DNA of 64,000 nt from Leptodactylus fallax (GCA_947044405.1 CAMRHE010000021.1:11392501-11456500); one strand, 5' to 3'; positions 12,871 to 24,489 are shown, numbered from the stretch's first letter. Notes: generated by a model from the sequence alone, not told the origin. Numbers and translations are program-made.

Positions 12871-12987
12871 TTGGGTCTCAGATTTGTTTCAGGTCAAACA
12901 AGTGTGGTATGAGCCACACCTTAAATTTGCTTAAAACATTGAATTTCAATGTGAACTGTATGTTATTTTCATATGTGTCTTTGATTC

Positions 12988-13021
12988 AATAAATTATTTT
13001 TTGTAAAAAAAAAAAAAAAAA
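12988..13021 (+). other. AATAAA followed by poly(A): retroposed 3' end candidate
   Basis: AATAAA at 12988-12993 lies 11 nt before a run of 17 A (13005-13021). This is the layout of a processed transcript inserted by LINE machinery. The sequence before it is the decayed Tc1-like fragment. No flanking target duplication could be identified. Confidence 0.4.
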
Positions 13022-13329
13022 TTGTATATAACACTGTCAGGGCTACTAGGAATCTATCTATCCAGTTTCTAGATCTCTAAGGTAAACAAAGACAAAGTTA
13101 TGTCAAAATGAAAGTGACTTGTATGTCCATTGAAAAAACACATGGTAAGGAGAGGATACAAACTCCCGAGTTTAACCATATACTGCACTTCCTCTCACTT
13201 TTACAGTACATATTTTAACCTTTAAAATGCTCCAAAAATGCATCCAGAAATGTTGCAAAAAAGCAATGGTTTTGTTGATAAATTGTAACTGCTACAGGTT
13301 TGTTGTTATTTGGGGGAAAAACTGTGTGC

Positions 13330-14610
13330 CTAGTTGAAAGGTGATGAAGAATTGGCTTTTCAACAAAAAAAAAAAGAAAAGAAAAAAAAAGCCACCAAAA
13401 ATTATCCCATTATGGGAGCAGTATACCACACCAACATTGGATTGGTATTGGGAGAAGCAATGGTGGGGCAGTTTGTTTTATTATCTTCATATTATTCCGA
13501 CAGAGTAGCACTGGCAAGTGGCACTTCCAACTATAGAATTTGAAGAAAATTTTGTGGCACGTTGTCAGCATGCCTGCCACTTGAAAAGTGAAGTGATAAA
13601 GAATTTACTCCATAAAAAATCTGCCAAAAACAACACTTGGGAGGCAGAAAAGAACCTGGATTATCCTGCTGGTTATCGCTTTATGGAAGCACATACCACA
13701 TCACCATCAAGTTGGCAGAGTGGCAATTTACAGAATTTCAAGAAAAATTTGGGGCACACTAGCAGCATGTCTGGCCTGGGCACTAGCTGAAAAAGCTAGA
13801 ATATATTCTGAAATGGAAAGGATTCTATGACCCTGAGAACAAGACTTGGGAGGCAGAAAGGACCTGTATTATCTAGCCATATATCCCTGCATGGGAGCAC
13901 ATGCCACAACATTGTATTGGCAGAGTGACAATTTATATGATTTCAAGAAAAATTTTGGGTACACCATCAGTGTGCCTACTGTCTAGCCTGCCAGCTGAAA
14001 AAGCTGGACTAGCTTCCAAAAGTGATCATGTGGTAGAAGTTCTTTTTCCTCTCAGTTATTTTCTCCATTGTGTCTGTGGTTTGATTAGATGTAGTAATCA
14101 TTCATCATATACTGCTGCTCAAGCTGACACTCTGGAAAGGATTTTAATGACGATGAGAACAGCACTTGGGAGTCAAAAAAGAAAATGCAGTATCCTGCCA
14201 TTTATACCTAAATGAGACCAAATGCCACATCAAAATTATGTTGGTGGAGTTGCAATTAACAGAATTTTAAGAAAATTTGTAGCACACCATGAATGTGCCT
14301 GCCATTTGAAAAAGTAATAAAGAATTGAGTGTAAAAAGACCACCAAAAAAAATCCTTTTATGGGTGCACATGTGTCACCAAGTAGTGACAATTTATATAA
14401 TTTCAAGAAGAATTTGAGGCACACTACCAGTGTGCCTACTGCCTAGCTTGCTAGCTGAAAAAAACTGGACTATGTTCCAAAAGTGATCATGAGGTAAAAG
14501 TTGTTGTTCTTTTTCCACTCACAGTTATCTACTCCATTGTGCCTGTGTTTTGCTGAATGCAGTAATAATTCACAATATACTGCTGCTCAAATTAATGCTT
14601 CAGCATATGC
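13330..14610 (+). repeat. Degenerate tandem array containing chromodomain-like peptides
   Basis: A block 'agaatttcaagaaaaattttgg(g)cacacca-cagtgtgcctgcc' recurs at about 13533, 13733, 13940, 14260 and 14397. A larger block 'ctccattgtg-ctgtg...atatactgctgctcaa' recurs at 14066 and 14531 (465 bp apart). Between the blocks, + strand translations include LKWKGFYDPENKTWEAE (about 13837-13885), NNTWEAEKNLDYPA (about 13630) and DDENSTWESKKK (about 14150). These resemble the aromatic-cage core of HP1/CBX or retroelement chromodomains. Frames are broken between and within units, so no intact protein is encoded. Confidence 0.5.
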
Positions 14611-15880
14611 AACAGCGCCACTCAACATGCACTACACCTTACAACCATGAAATGAGGGAAGGGAGTGTAAGCAGTGGCTTGCTCTGGTGAAGTTGGGGGC
14701 GGGAAATGATCCAGTGTGGAGGACCTGGAGGAGGTGGATGGGTCCCATCTGGTGCTGAAACTGTGCCTGCCCTGCACCCATTATGTGATGTTAGTACTAG
14801 AAAGCTAAGGGACTTGCTGCACTTCTATACTGTGACCTATGACGCTCAAAACATTGACCCAGTGGGCCATGAATGCTATGTATTGTCCCTCCCCATAATT
14901 GTTGTTCCACGTATTAACGGTGACATGCATCTTTCCCCATGTGCAAATTTACAAGGAGAGGCCCACATGGCAAAATCAAGCAGGGACAGCTTTCCTTGAG
15001 AAATAATGGTGGTTAGGTATTCTTCATCAAGTTTTATCTGTAATAGAATTATCATTTGATTCAGTAATGTCTTCATCACTTTTTTTGTGACTCATCATAG
15101 CAATGGGATTCCTCTATGCCCTTACAATTCGTAAAAGATTACCCCACAGCACCCTTACCAGCAAAACTACCAGCAGCACACACCCTACTACCTCCACCAA
15201 TACTCATGTCTTCCACCTCTACTTCATAAAAACACTGGCAGTTCTCATCCAACTCAAGAGGAAGAAGAGAAATTCTTGGGCTATAAGGAATATCTACCTC
15301 AGCCGATGCCACATGACTACTAGAGAATGGGATCTGTGTCAGTGAAAAAGACATGGTAGACTGTACAGAAATACAATGTGGTAAATTATGTGTTACAACA
15401 GAGGAGAAGGAAGTACACACAGAACACACTAAACGTGTGTTTTACTGCTTTCAAAGACATCTTTATTCTCAGTAGCTATTGGTGGGGCTAGCAAGACCAG
15501 AAATAGTGTTGCTGGTACCATCCACATTCTTATTGTTAGAACTTGCACAAGTGTTTCCTCCTATCCCCTGTCCTGTTTTTTACAAGTCATTTTAATGCAC
15601 ACTGCTTAATCATTATAGTGATTGGCAACAATTCTGACTGTATTTTAAGAAAAATAGCGAAGCACTACAAAGGTTGACCTGGTCAGTGACTATTATACTA
15701 TGAGACTAGAACTCCGTCAGTCAGCTTGTATTTTTTTTTTTGCTGTTAAAATGGTGTCAGTTTGTAAGTATATTGGGTAACCAAAAAAAACCCCTTAACA
15801 AACCGAGATTTTTCCAGATTAGCAGGCTGCGTCATATTATTTAATGGATGAGCTAAAAAAACACCTTAAATTACTGAGAT
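14611..15880. other. Intronic sequence, nothing recognised
   Basis: No exon or known repeat was recognised. The short frames at 14706-14999 and 15103-15345 have no motif. Confidence 0.45.
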
Positions 15881-16110
15881 TTTTTTTTTTTTCAAAGTAA
15901 ATGTTTATTACTTTTTCAAGGAAAGTAAAAGAAGATAGGTACATGGGTTAGTCAAATATCAATCCTGAATGTAAAATAATATAGCATCATATATAGTAAC
16001 AAGAATATCTAATGTGACAGAAAGTTGGGTACCAAGTAAAAGGGGAGGGTTCCTGAGTGGGAGTCATAGAAAGAAACAGGGAGGGGAGGGGGGAGGGAAA
16101 ATAACAACAC
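15881..16110 (-). repeat. Probable truncated retrotransposon 3' end with poly-T head
   Basis: A T-run at 15881-15892 is followed by 'caaagtaaatgtttattactttttcaagg', resembling a reverse-complement poly(A) tail plus L1-like 3' end. A G-run, GGGAGGGGAGGGGGGAGGG, lies at 16079-16097. No coding part is left. Confidence 0.35.
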
Positions 16111-16179
16111 AATTGCATACATAGGTTTAAGGATATAACTGTATTAGCAGTTCCAACCAGGGAGATTTAGCACCGGGCT

Positions 16180-16430
16180 CTCCAATGTCTGGATCAGTTA
16201 GGGAACCCAAATGATGGAGAGCCGAACTACTACAACAGCGATTACACACGAAGACCAGCAATCTCCATTGACTATAATGTGGTCTGTTGGTTGTCTGTCA
16301 TTTTTAAACTGAAAGCGGCAGAGAAAAAAGTCTTCTGTGCATGACTTTTTTTCTCCGCCGATTTTTGGCAGTCACACCGACAGAGTCTGCAATGGAGACT
16401 CTGACGCAGATGTGAAACCAGCCTTAAAAT
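16180..16430. repeat. Probable frog miniature element, 'GTGTGAACCCAGCCT' relative
   Basis: It contains 'agaaaaaagtcttctgtgcatgactttttttctccgccg', close to the interior of the element at 44427-44679. It ends 'gatgtgaaaccagcctt', like that element's right end. The left end is unclear. Confidence 0.45.
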
Positions 16431-16449
16431 ACTCTATTGAGCAAAAGAC

Positions 16450-17105
16450 TTAGACAAAATTAGATTAATGGCAATGAAAGAATTAACTGTTCTTTGTGTA
16501 TTAGTGCAGTCTGCTGCTGTCAGGCTCACAACAACAGCACAGATATACTCCTTTACTCCTAATATCTATGATTTCTATTACTAATGTGCCTGAAATTTGT
16601 TTAAATTTGACTAAACTCTCCTATTCCTAAGATTCTCTAACTCAATTGCTTGCCATTGTAAGCTTTTTCAGAACTGCTTTATGATGCAGTGAGATAAATC
16701 ACAGATCCTTCCCTACTTCCACTATTACAGCAATGTTTCTGTTTCAATATTACAGCACCTTATATAGTGTATATGACCTCAGCACTGTAAGGTGTCCACT
16801 ACCACTAACTATTGGCTGAGAGGCTGTCTGTCAAGACAAATTGATACAATTTGGAACACTCCGGTTGAACCTGGTTCATAACTAAACTCGGTTTTCTCAT
16901 CTCTGCAGCAGCTATAGACAAAATTACATTATTGGCAATGAAAAGGTTAACTGTTTTCAGTGCTCTCTGTATCATGCAGTGAGATGAATCACAGATCCAT
17001 CTCTACATCCACCATCACTGCAATGTCTCACAGCATTATAAGGTGTCACCTTCCACAGACTATTGGCTAAGAGGCTGTCAGCTAATATCAATTAGCACTA
17101 GAATG
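16450..17105 (+). repeat. Diverged direct duplication of unknown repeat
   Basis: Three ordered blocks occur twice: 'gacaaaatta...ggcaatgaaa..gttaactgtt' (16453, 16918), 'cagtgagat.aatcacagatcc' (16689, 16977) and 'ctattggct.agaggctgtc' (16808, 17058). This is a tandem duplication with the second copy shortened. Confidence 0.6.
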
Positions 17106-17299
17106 TCATAGTGGCTCACAAGACACATGTCTCTTCTGGATTTTTTTCTGTGCAATACATGTGGTGGCAATGGCTATTTGTCCGAAATGGATCGGCATCT
17201 GTTTGGTTTTGTTAAAAACCGAACAATTTGGAATATTTGTTTCAAAACCAGATTGTGACGGTTTGGTTTGTCCATCTCTACTTTTCAGCAATTTTTACT

Positions 17300-17470
17300 A
17301 TAGTAGATTTTCTGAGCGACCTGATTGACTAGCTTTCACTCCCCATGTACATCAATGAGTCTTAGGTTGGTTGTTTTAGGCTGTTGCTGGTTTAGTGTTT
17401 AACCTTCCCTTCAACACTTTTTACAGGTAGTAACCACTGTATACCAGGAGCACCCCATAAGCCCTGCTGT
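17300..17470 (-). pseudogene. Fragment of decayed Tc1-like transposase
   Basis: The block 'cactccccatgtacatcaatgagtc...ggagcaccccataag' corresponds to the DNA-binding half of the same Tc1-like family seen at 12300-12870, oriented with the transposase on the minus strand. It is too short and diverged to translate cleanly. Confidence 0.45.
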
Positions 17471-18011
17471 CAGTATACTGTACATAAGATGTTAATTGAA
17501 ATTGGTTGCTATTAATATGTGCAGTAATGAGTAAAATCAATAGATAAGATATAACCGGACTAGCATGAAATACTAATTATGGTTTAGTTAAGGTGCAATT
17601 ATAGAAATAAATGGTCACTGCAAAACTATTTATTTCCAGAGATAATTTCTGCTTCTATTACCAAATACATTTTAAGAACATTTAACTGGATCATTTTTAC
17701 AAGGTATAACTATAATTTATGAATAGAAATGAAGAACATTCAGTTATCTAATCTTGACTATTAATATGCATACAATAAAATATAGCTGTGTGTAGGGCAA
17801 AAATTTACCATAGTGGAAAAATCATTGAAAGCTTCATTTGTAATATACAGTATTTTTAGACAAACACAAGTATATTCAGACACATTTTTATTAACATTAA
17901 TATACAAGCAACAAAAATCAAGTACTTGTTTATAATTGGACAATTTTCTGCACAAGGTGCAAAATTTTTTCTTTATATTAATAGTGGATGCAATGGACAC
18001 AGCCTAAAAGT

Positions 18012-18100
18012 ACCTTAAGGCTAAGACCCCACGTAGTAAGCCACAGCCAAAAAGTGATGCGGGAAAAACCACGGCGGCAACACATTGTGTTTTTTTCCAG
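18012..18100. repeat. Left end of a GGCCCCACGTAG miniature element
   Basis: 'ttaaggctaagaccccacgtag' followed by 'aagccacagcc...acggcggcaacac' matches the family's left end. It is truncated where the ~390-bp tandem repeat begins. Confidence 0.55.
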
Positions 18101-18431
18101 ATTTACAAGAAAATTTAATTTTGTGAAGGGGAATATACAGGCCTATATATTAGAAACCCCAATAAATCACCCCATTTTTTTTTTTTTTTTTAAACTGCAC
18201 CCCTCAAATAGTTCAAAACAGTATTTTGGAAGTTTGTTAACCCTTTAAACATTTCGCAGGAATTAAAACAATATGGAGGTGAAATTTAAACATTTAATTT
18301 TTTTCAATAATACATTTATTTAGCCCTAAAATTAACACATTCACAAGGGGTTAAAGGAGAAAATGCATCTCACAGTTTGTTATGCAATTTCTCCTGAGCA
18401 CAGAAATACCCCACATGGGGATGTAAACTTA

Positions 18432-19950
18432 CAGTGGGTACGGAAAGTGTTCAGACCCTGTTAAATTTTTCACTCTTTGTTTCAGTGCAGCCGTTTGCTA
18501 AAAGCAAAAAAGTTCATTTTATTTCTCATTAATGTACACTCAGCACCCTATCTTGAAAGAAAAAAACAGAAATGTAGATATTTTTGCAAATTTATTAAAA
18601 AAGAAAAACTGAAATATCACATGGTCGTAAATATTCAGACCCTTTGCTCAGTATTGAGTAGAAGCACCCTTTTGAGCTAGTACAGCCATGAGTCTTCTTT
18701 CACATCTGGATTTGGGGATCCTCTGCCATTCTTTCTTGCAGATCCTCTCCAGTTCCGTCAGGTTGGATGGTGAACGTTGGTGGACAGCCATTTTCAGGTC
18801 TCTCCAGAAATACTCAATTGGGTTGAGGTCAGGGTTCTGGCTGGGCCAGTCAAGAATGGTCACAGAGTTGTTCCGAAGCCACTCCTTTGTTATTTTAGCT
18901 GTGTGCTTAGGGTTATTGTCTTGTTGGAAGGGGAACCTTCGGCCCAGTCCGAGGTCCAGAGCACTCTGGAAGAGGTTTTCTTCCAGGATCTCTCTGTATT
19001 TGGCCGCATTCATCTTTTCTTCAATTGCAACCAGTCGTCCTGTCCCTGCAGCTGAAAAACATCCCCTTAGCATGATGCTGCCACCACCATGTTTTACTGT
19101 TGGGATTGTATTGGGCAGGTGATGAGCATTGCCTGGTTTTCTCCACACATACCGCTTACAATTAACGCCAAAAAGTTCAATCTTCGTCTCATCAGACCAG
19201 AGAATCTTATTTCTCATAGTCTTGGAGTCCTTCATGTTCTTTTTGGCAAACTCTATGCGGGCTTTCATATGTCTTGCACTGAGGAGAGGCAGCCACAGTA
19301 ATCTTTTGGTTCTTTTTTACCTCTCTTTCTTCTTTACCCCTCTCACCAAGGCTCTTCTCTGATGATTGCTCAGTTTGGCTGTATGGCCAAGTCTAGGAAG
19401 AGTTCTGGTCGTCCCAAACTTCTTCCATTTACGGATTATAGAGGCCACTGTGCTCTTAGGAACCTTGAGGGCTGCAGAAATTCTTTTGTAACCTTGGCCA
19501 GATCCGTGCCTTGCCACAATTCTGTCTCTGAGCTTCTTGGGCAGTTCCTTTTACCTCATGATTATGATTTGCTCTGACATGCACTGTGAGGTCTTATATA
19601 GACAGGTGTGTGCCTTTCCTAATCAAGTCCAATCAGTTTAATTAAACACAGCTGGACTCCAATGAAGGAGTAGAATCATGTCAAGGAGGATCAGAAGGAA
19701 ATGGACAGCATGTGAGTTAAATATGAGTGTCACAGCAAAGGGTCTGAATACTCATGACCATGTGATATTTCAGTTTTTCTTTTTCAATAAATTTGTAAAA
19801 ATATCTACATCTCAGTTTTTTTCTGTCAAGATGGGGTGGTGAGTGTACATTCATGAGAAATAAAATTAACTTTTTTGCTTTTAGCACATGGCTGCAATGA
19901 AACAAAGAGTGAAAAATTTGAAGGGGTTTGAATACTTTCCGTACCCACTG
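18432..19950 (-). mobile_element. Tc1-type DD34E transposon inserted in the tandem repeat
   Basis: The inverted repeats are CAGTGGGTACGGAAAGT and its complement actttccgtacccactg, with TA at 18430-18431 and 19951-19952. Length is 1519 bp. Long inverted arms (about 200 bp each) extend past 18640 and 19740. It carries a broken minus-strand transposase. Confidence 0.92.
18648..19559 (-). pseudogene. Broken Tc1 transposase (DD34E)
   Basis: Reading starts at 19559 but meets a TAA at codon 3, then continues KELPKKLRDRIVARHG and a first HTH (KRISAALKVPKSTVASIIRK). A deletion at about 19270-19320 removes the second HTH. From 19268 the 206-codon catalytic part is open. It has WSDETK (first D), FQQDNNPKHT (second D kept; the following non-catalytic D is N) and SQNPDLNPIE (E, 34 residues after the second D). 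So all three catalytic residues remain, but no single frame joins them to the DNA-binding domain. A non-functional copy. Confidence 0.88.
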
Positions 19951-21770
19951 TATGTTTGGGCGAATGGCAGCGTACCAAACAGAAGGAGTGCGACTGGGTA
20001 TTTGAAAAGCAGACTTTGCTGGAATAGTTTTCAGGTATGTTTCTCATTTGTAGAACCCCTAGAGTACCAATACAATGGAAACCCTCCAAAATTGACCCTA
20101 TTTTGAAAATTACACGCCTCACAGAATTTATCAAGGGGTATAGTGAACATTTTGACCCCACAGTTGTTTCACAGATTTTATTAAAATTGGAATGTGTAAA
20201 TGAAAAATTATTAAAACGTCAATTTATCCCCAAAGTTTTCATTTTCACTAAAGGTTAAGGGAGAAAAGGTTCCCCACAGTTTGTTAAACAATTGCTCATG
20301 AACACGGAAATACCCCATATGTGGTCATAATCTGCTGTTTGGGTACTTTGTGGGGCTCAGAATGCAAAGAGCACTATTTGGCTTTTGGAAAGTAGATATT
20401 TCTGGAATAGTTTTCAGGTGCCATGTTGCATTTGCAGAGCCCTTAGAGTACTAATACAATGGAAACCCCCAAAAAGTGATTCCATTTTGGAAACTACAGC
20501 CTTCAAGGAATCTATCAAGGGGTATGGTGAGCATATTGACCCAACAGCTGTTTCACAGATTTTATTAACATTGGGATGTGGAAATGAAAAATTACTTTTT
20601 TCCAATAAACTGTCAATTTAGCTCCAAATTTTTCATTTTCACAAGAGGATAAAGGAGAAAAAGCTCTCCAAAGTTTGTTACACAATTTCTCCTGAACACG
20701 GGAATACCCCATATGTGGTCGTAATCTGCTGTAGGGGTACATAGTGGGGCTCAGAATGAAAAGAGCGCTATTTGGCTTTTTGGAGGGCAAATTTTCCTGG
20801 AATATTTTTTAAGATGCCATGTCGCCCCTAAAGTACCAGTACAATGGAAACCCAAAAAGTAACCCCATTTTGGAAACTACACACCTTATAGAATTTACAA
20901 GGGGTATGGCGATCATTTTAACTTCACAGCTGTTTCACAGATTTCATTAGCATTGGGACTTAAAAATTAAAAATTACTTTTTTTTTCCAATAAACCATCC
21001 ATTTAGCCCCAAATTTAGCCTCTAAAGTACCAGTACAATGGAAATCCCCAAAAAGAGACTCCAATTTAGATACTACACCCCTTATGGAACTTCCCAGGGG
21101 GTATTATCATTTTGAACCCAAGTGCTTCCCAAAATTAATATACAAATTGAAAATTTCAATATTTATAGAAATATGCCAGTTCAGTGCCCAATATGTTGTG
21201 CTCACTTTGTGTCTTCAGAGACATCCAATCCTAAAAAACATTAAGTGGGCTATCCTGAAAAAAAAAAAGTTTGTCTATATGGGCGTAAACTGCTGCTTGG
21301 GCTCACATCAGGGCTCAGAGCAAAAGTAGCACTGCACCTTTTAGCTTTTTGGAGTATAGATATAGAGGGATTTTCTGGACACCATGTTTTTTGTAGAGCC
21401 CTGGAGGTGCCACTAAATTGGAATTCCCCAAGAAGTGACCTCATTTTGAATGGGCAATTTTAGGGTTTCTGCAAACATGACATGGCGTCCAAAAACCAAC
21501 AATCTAAATCTGCACTCCAAAAGAACAATCTAAATATGTGCTCCTTCATATCTGCACCCTGTTGTGTGCCCAAATGGCAGTTTATGCCCACATGTATGAC
21601 ACTGTTGTGCCCAGGATAACATACTTAATATCATATGTGGTTATAAACTGCTGTTTGGGTACAAAAGGGAAGGAGCGCTATTTTTGTTTTTGCAGCACAG
21701 TTTGGTTGCCAGTTGCCAGTAAAGTTAAGTCTGAGAGCTTAATTGAAAAAATAAAATTTAATTGAAAAAA

Positions 21771-22708
21771 TTATTCCATTAAAGGGTTTTTCCAGGAATA
21801 GCAAATAAATAAATAAACATATCTTTATCAATAAAATTATGAATATATATATATTTTTTTTTAAAAAGCATCAAATGCTCTTTTTTTTTATAGAGCGGCT
21901 ATCACTATTTTATATTTAACCAGGAACGGTCGTGTGTCACAAGCCTATTCTAGAATATAAATAGATTGTGTGCAGTTGAGCCCTGCAGTGGGCGAGGCAT
22001 AATACTGGACATTCTTACAGGATTTTGAAGGCATGGACCACAGCTGCAGCATCAACAAATCACTGTGAAAGGAAAATCTTTCCTTCAACCATTCCACCAT
22101 AAAACAATGATGTGGTGATTCAATTTTCTTTGGGGCAGATTGGCCCGTGCCTCATGGAAGAATCTGTAAGGTCAACAAGGTTCAAAAGTTTACCCAAATC
22201 CCTTCCCTTAATCCACATCCTCTCCCATGCTTTATTTATTAAATATCACCTTTCCACCATTCAATACATTTGATTAAAGAGATTATCTGGAAATAGCAAC
22301 TGTGGTTGCAGGATGAGCAGCTCACTGCCAAACTATAAAGTGGTAGAAGACACCCCCTTGTAAGGAGTTGCCTTAAGTATGTGACTGACATTAAGTGACA
22401 ACTTTAAGATATGCCTGTGTGCTGTTGTGTGCATGGGTTTGTACTCTTTGCAGTTCAGTTCATTATATAATAAAGTTTCACCGTGTTTTGCAAGCTTTGC
22501 TAATGTAAATGCCTATGACCCACTGTGCACTGTGTATTTTGAATGCAACTGACACCACAGTGGGAAGTGCCTTTTCGTGTTTCCCAAAATGTAGCTTATG
22601 AACTCTGTGGCTTGATGCTTCATTGTCATGCTGTAGGAGTTTTTGCATGTTTTTCAGGAGTCTGGTCCAGAGGCTCAGTGCAGTCAGTCGGCAGTGAACA
22701 TACCATTA
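21771..22708. other. Intronic sequence, nothing firmly recognised
   Basis: 'aaagggtttttccagg' at about 21781 resembles a TTAA-element end, but no partner was found. Otherwise unremarkable. Confidence 0.4.
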
Positions 22709-22871
22709 GGCTGAAGCCCCACATAGTATAAATGTCATGATTTGGTATTGACTGCAAAGTGTATGGGATTCTGGCTAATCTCATCCACACAGTGCAGAAA
22801 ATAATCCACATGGAAATGCTGCAATTTCAAAAACTCTTGTGTTTTTGCAAATTGCCGCAAGTCAATTCTTT

Positions 22872-22902
<31 letters not shown>

Positions 22903-23015
22903 AATAAATAAGCTGGAGGGTTCCTTATAGGTATAATGGAAGCAGAAAGTTTACAGAGGAAAACTCTGCAGACTTTCTGTGAAAAGCGCTGTGCTCATTA
23001 CATGGGGCCTTAACC
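22709..23015. repeat. Miniature element of the GGCCCCACGTAG family with internal (TATT)n
   Basis: The left end is ggctgaagccccacatag, the right end ttacatggggccttaacc. A (TATT)n microsatellite fills 22870-22899. The interior shares 'tgggattctggctaatctcatccacac' with the complement of the 11510-11783 copy ('gtgtggatgggattagccag'). Confidence 0.6.
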
Positions 23016-23494
23016 TAACCTAGGATTTCCCAAAACCCAACACAGTGAACAATAGGGGTAGCCTGAAGTGGCAGGATTCATGACAGCTGAGCTCAGTCCC
23101 TGTGTGAACTGGAACAATGTTGTGTGTTGCTGCAGCATTATGACTCCAAAGCTGTCTGAAGGGGCTGTTACCTGCATTCTGTGAAACTGCTGTGAAAAGT
23201 TTGTGAACTGCTGAACCAACAAATACCTAAAGTAAATAGCCCAGAGAAACCTGCAAGTTGTAAAATAGAAGTTTGAGATCTGAGCTCTGTAGGGACTATA
23301 TGTAGAAACATCTTGTGACAAACATTTGTGTCACTCTTGACAGATCTAATGATGGTATAAGATGCTGAGAGGTTATAAAATTATCACAACACATCATAGT
23401 AGCTCAGTTTGGAAGTAGGCTCATGTAAGGATTTGTCCAGAGCTATGGTAGATCATGCGTACCCTTGTCCATATGAGGGAGACAGGGTTATAAA

Positions 23495-23765
23495 CAGGGA
23501 CAGATTGGGAACTTAAAGTGGCTACACATTGTGGGCTGGTCCAAACTGGATGAAGGTAGGGCCAGCACAAGTAGGGGGAATGCAGCAATGTCTTTAACTA
23601 AATAAAATATACCTTTAATACTTTTACTTACCCCTCTGTTCCCATAGTGGTACTTGCTACTGCTGCCGCTCAGTCACTGTTTTGGTCTCATGCACTGTTT
23701 TTGTCATGTTACTGTTTAAAGTGCAAGGAAAATTCCCGGTAAAGTACAATGACAATCTGCCCCTG
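23495..23765. mobile_element. Probable hAT-type miniature element
   Basis: The ends are CAGGGACAGATTG and CAATCTGCCCCTG, a good inverted pair with hAT-like CAG...CTG termini. The 8-bp flanks (gttataaa and gtgaaaga) match only partly, so the class is tentative. No coding content. Confidence 0.45.
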
Positions 23766-23841
23766 GTGAAAGAGTACATTTCAACCTTTAAAAAGAAGCC
23801 TGGGTCTGATAGTGGGAGGAAACTTCAACCACACATGTTCT

Positions 23842-24483
23842 CTCATTCTCTATTTTCTATTTCTATTTGAGTTGGAAGGGACCTCAAGGGCCATCGAGTC
23901 CAACCCCCTGCAAAAGCAGGTTTTCCTAAATCATCCCAGCTATATATTTATCCAGTTTCCATTTGAAGATTTCAATTGATGAAGAACTCACCACCTCCCG
24001 TGGCAGCCTATTCCACTCCCTCACTACCCTCACTGTTAAAAAGTTTTTCCTAATGTCTAATCTGTATCTCCTTCCCTTTAGTTTCATCCCATTACTTCTC
24101 GTACTTCCTTCCGCTAATGAGAATAGGGTAGATCCCTCTGCACTGTGACTACCTTTCAGATATTTAAAGACCACTATTAAGTCTTCCCTTAACCTTCTCT
24201 TCTGCAAACTAAACAATCCCAGTTCTTTTAGCCGTTCCTCGTAGGACATGGTTTGCAGACCTTCCACCATTTTGGTTGCTCTTCTCTGGACCTGCTCCAA
24301 TAAATCGATGTCTTTCTTAAATTGAGGCGCCCAGAACTGTACACAGTATTCCAGGTGGGGTCTGACCAGGGCAGAGTACAGCGGAATAATTACCTCTCTT
24401 GATCTAGATTCAATGCTCGTCTTGATACATCCCAGAATTTTGTTAGCCTTTTTTGCCACAGCACCGCACTGTTCCTTCACAGA
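23842..24483 (-). mobile_element. CR1-type LINE, 5'-truncated
   Basis: The minus-strand element ends with the CR1-like 3' UTR (complement of 'gagttggaagggacctcaagggcc' and 'gagtccaaccccctgc') and a short tandem tail, (ctattt)-like, at 23842-23868. It is truncated in the reverse transcriptase domain at about 24483, the usual product of incomplete target-primed reverse transcription. Confidence 0.9.
23926..24480 (-). CDS. C-terminal part of CR1 reverse transcriptase (truncated ORF2)
   Basis: There are 184 uninterrupted codons up to a natural stop after [10 protein letters not shown]. The segment is the RT thumb/C-terminal region, with [18 protein letters not shown], the [13 protein letters not shown] block, and WNRLPREVV followed by the F-K-KLDKY end. 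The palm with the (F/Y)xDD active site, the endonuclease and ORF1 are absent, so the Met at 24480 is incidental and the copy is dead. The fully open frame suggests it is younger than most repeats here. It is on the minus strand relative to GPC6. Confidence 0.85.
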   Translation of the reverse strand: MKEQCGAVAKKANKILGCIKTSIESRSREVIIPLYSALVRPHLEYCVQFWAPQFKKDIDLLEQVQRRATKMVEGLQTMSYEERLKELGLFSLQKRRLREDLIVVFKYLKGSHSAEGSTLFSLAEGSTRSNGMKLKGRRYRLDIRKNFLTVRVVREWNRLPREVVSSSSIEIFKWKLDKYIAGMI

Positions 24484-24489
24484 GAATAT

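Larger units (their letters stand above)
18130..21770 (+). repeat. Degenerate ~390-bp tandem repeat, interrupted by a Tc1 element
   Basis: Units contain, in order, 'tttgcagagcccctagagtac.a.tacaatggaaa', 'ccattttggaaactacacccc', 'tgtttcacagattttattaacattgg' and 'aataccccatatgtgg'. The last landmark is at 18405, 20309 and 20703. After removing the 1.5-kb insertion (18432-19950), the spacings are about 383 and 394 bp. Later units (20810-21770) are shortened and rearranged. Open frames such as 19888-20106 and 20385-20621 are by-products of the repeat. Confidence 0.8.

Noticed and set aside
12583..12912. 109-codon hydrophobic frame that could look like a membrane protein
   Set aside because: It is the wrong strand of a decayed Tc1-like transposase fragment.
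13334..14215. Functional chromodomain gene
   Set aside because: The chromodomain-like peptides are split by frameshifts and stops and are embedded in tandem units; no start, splice or intact domain.
18688..19301. + strand frames opposite the Tc1 transposase
   Set aside because: They are antisense shadows of the transposase; the same pattern appears at 33319, 37005, 41404 and 60536.
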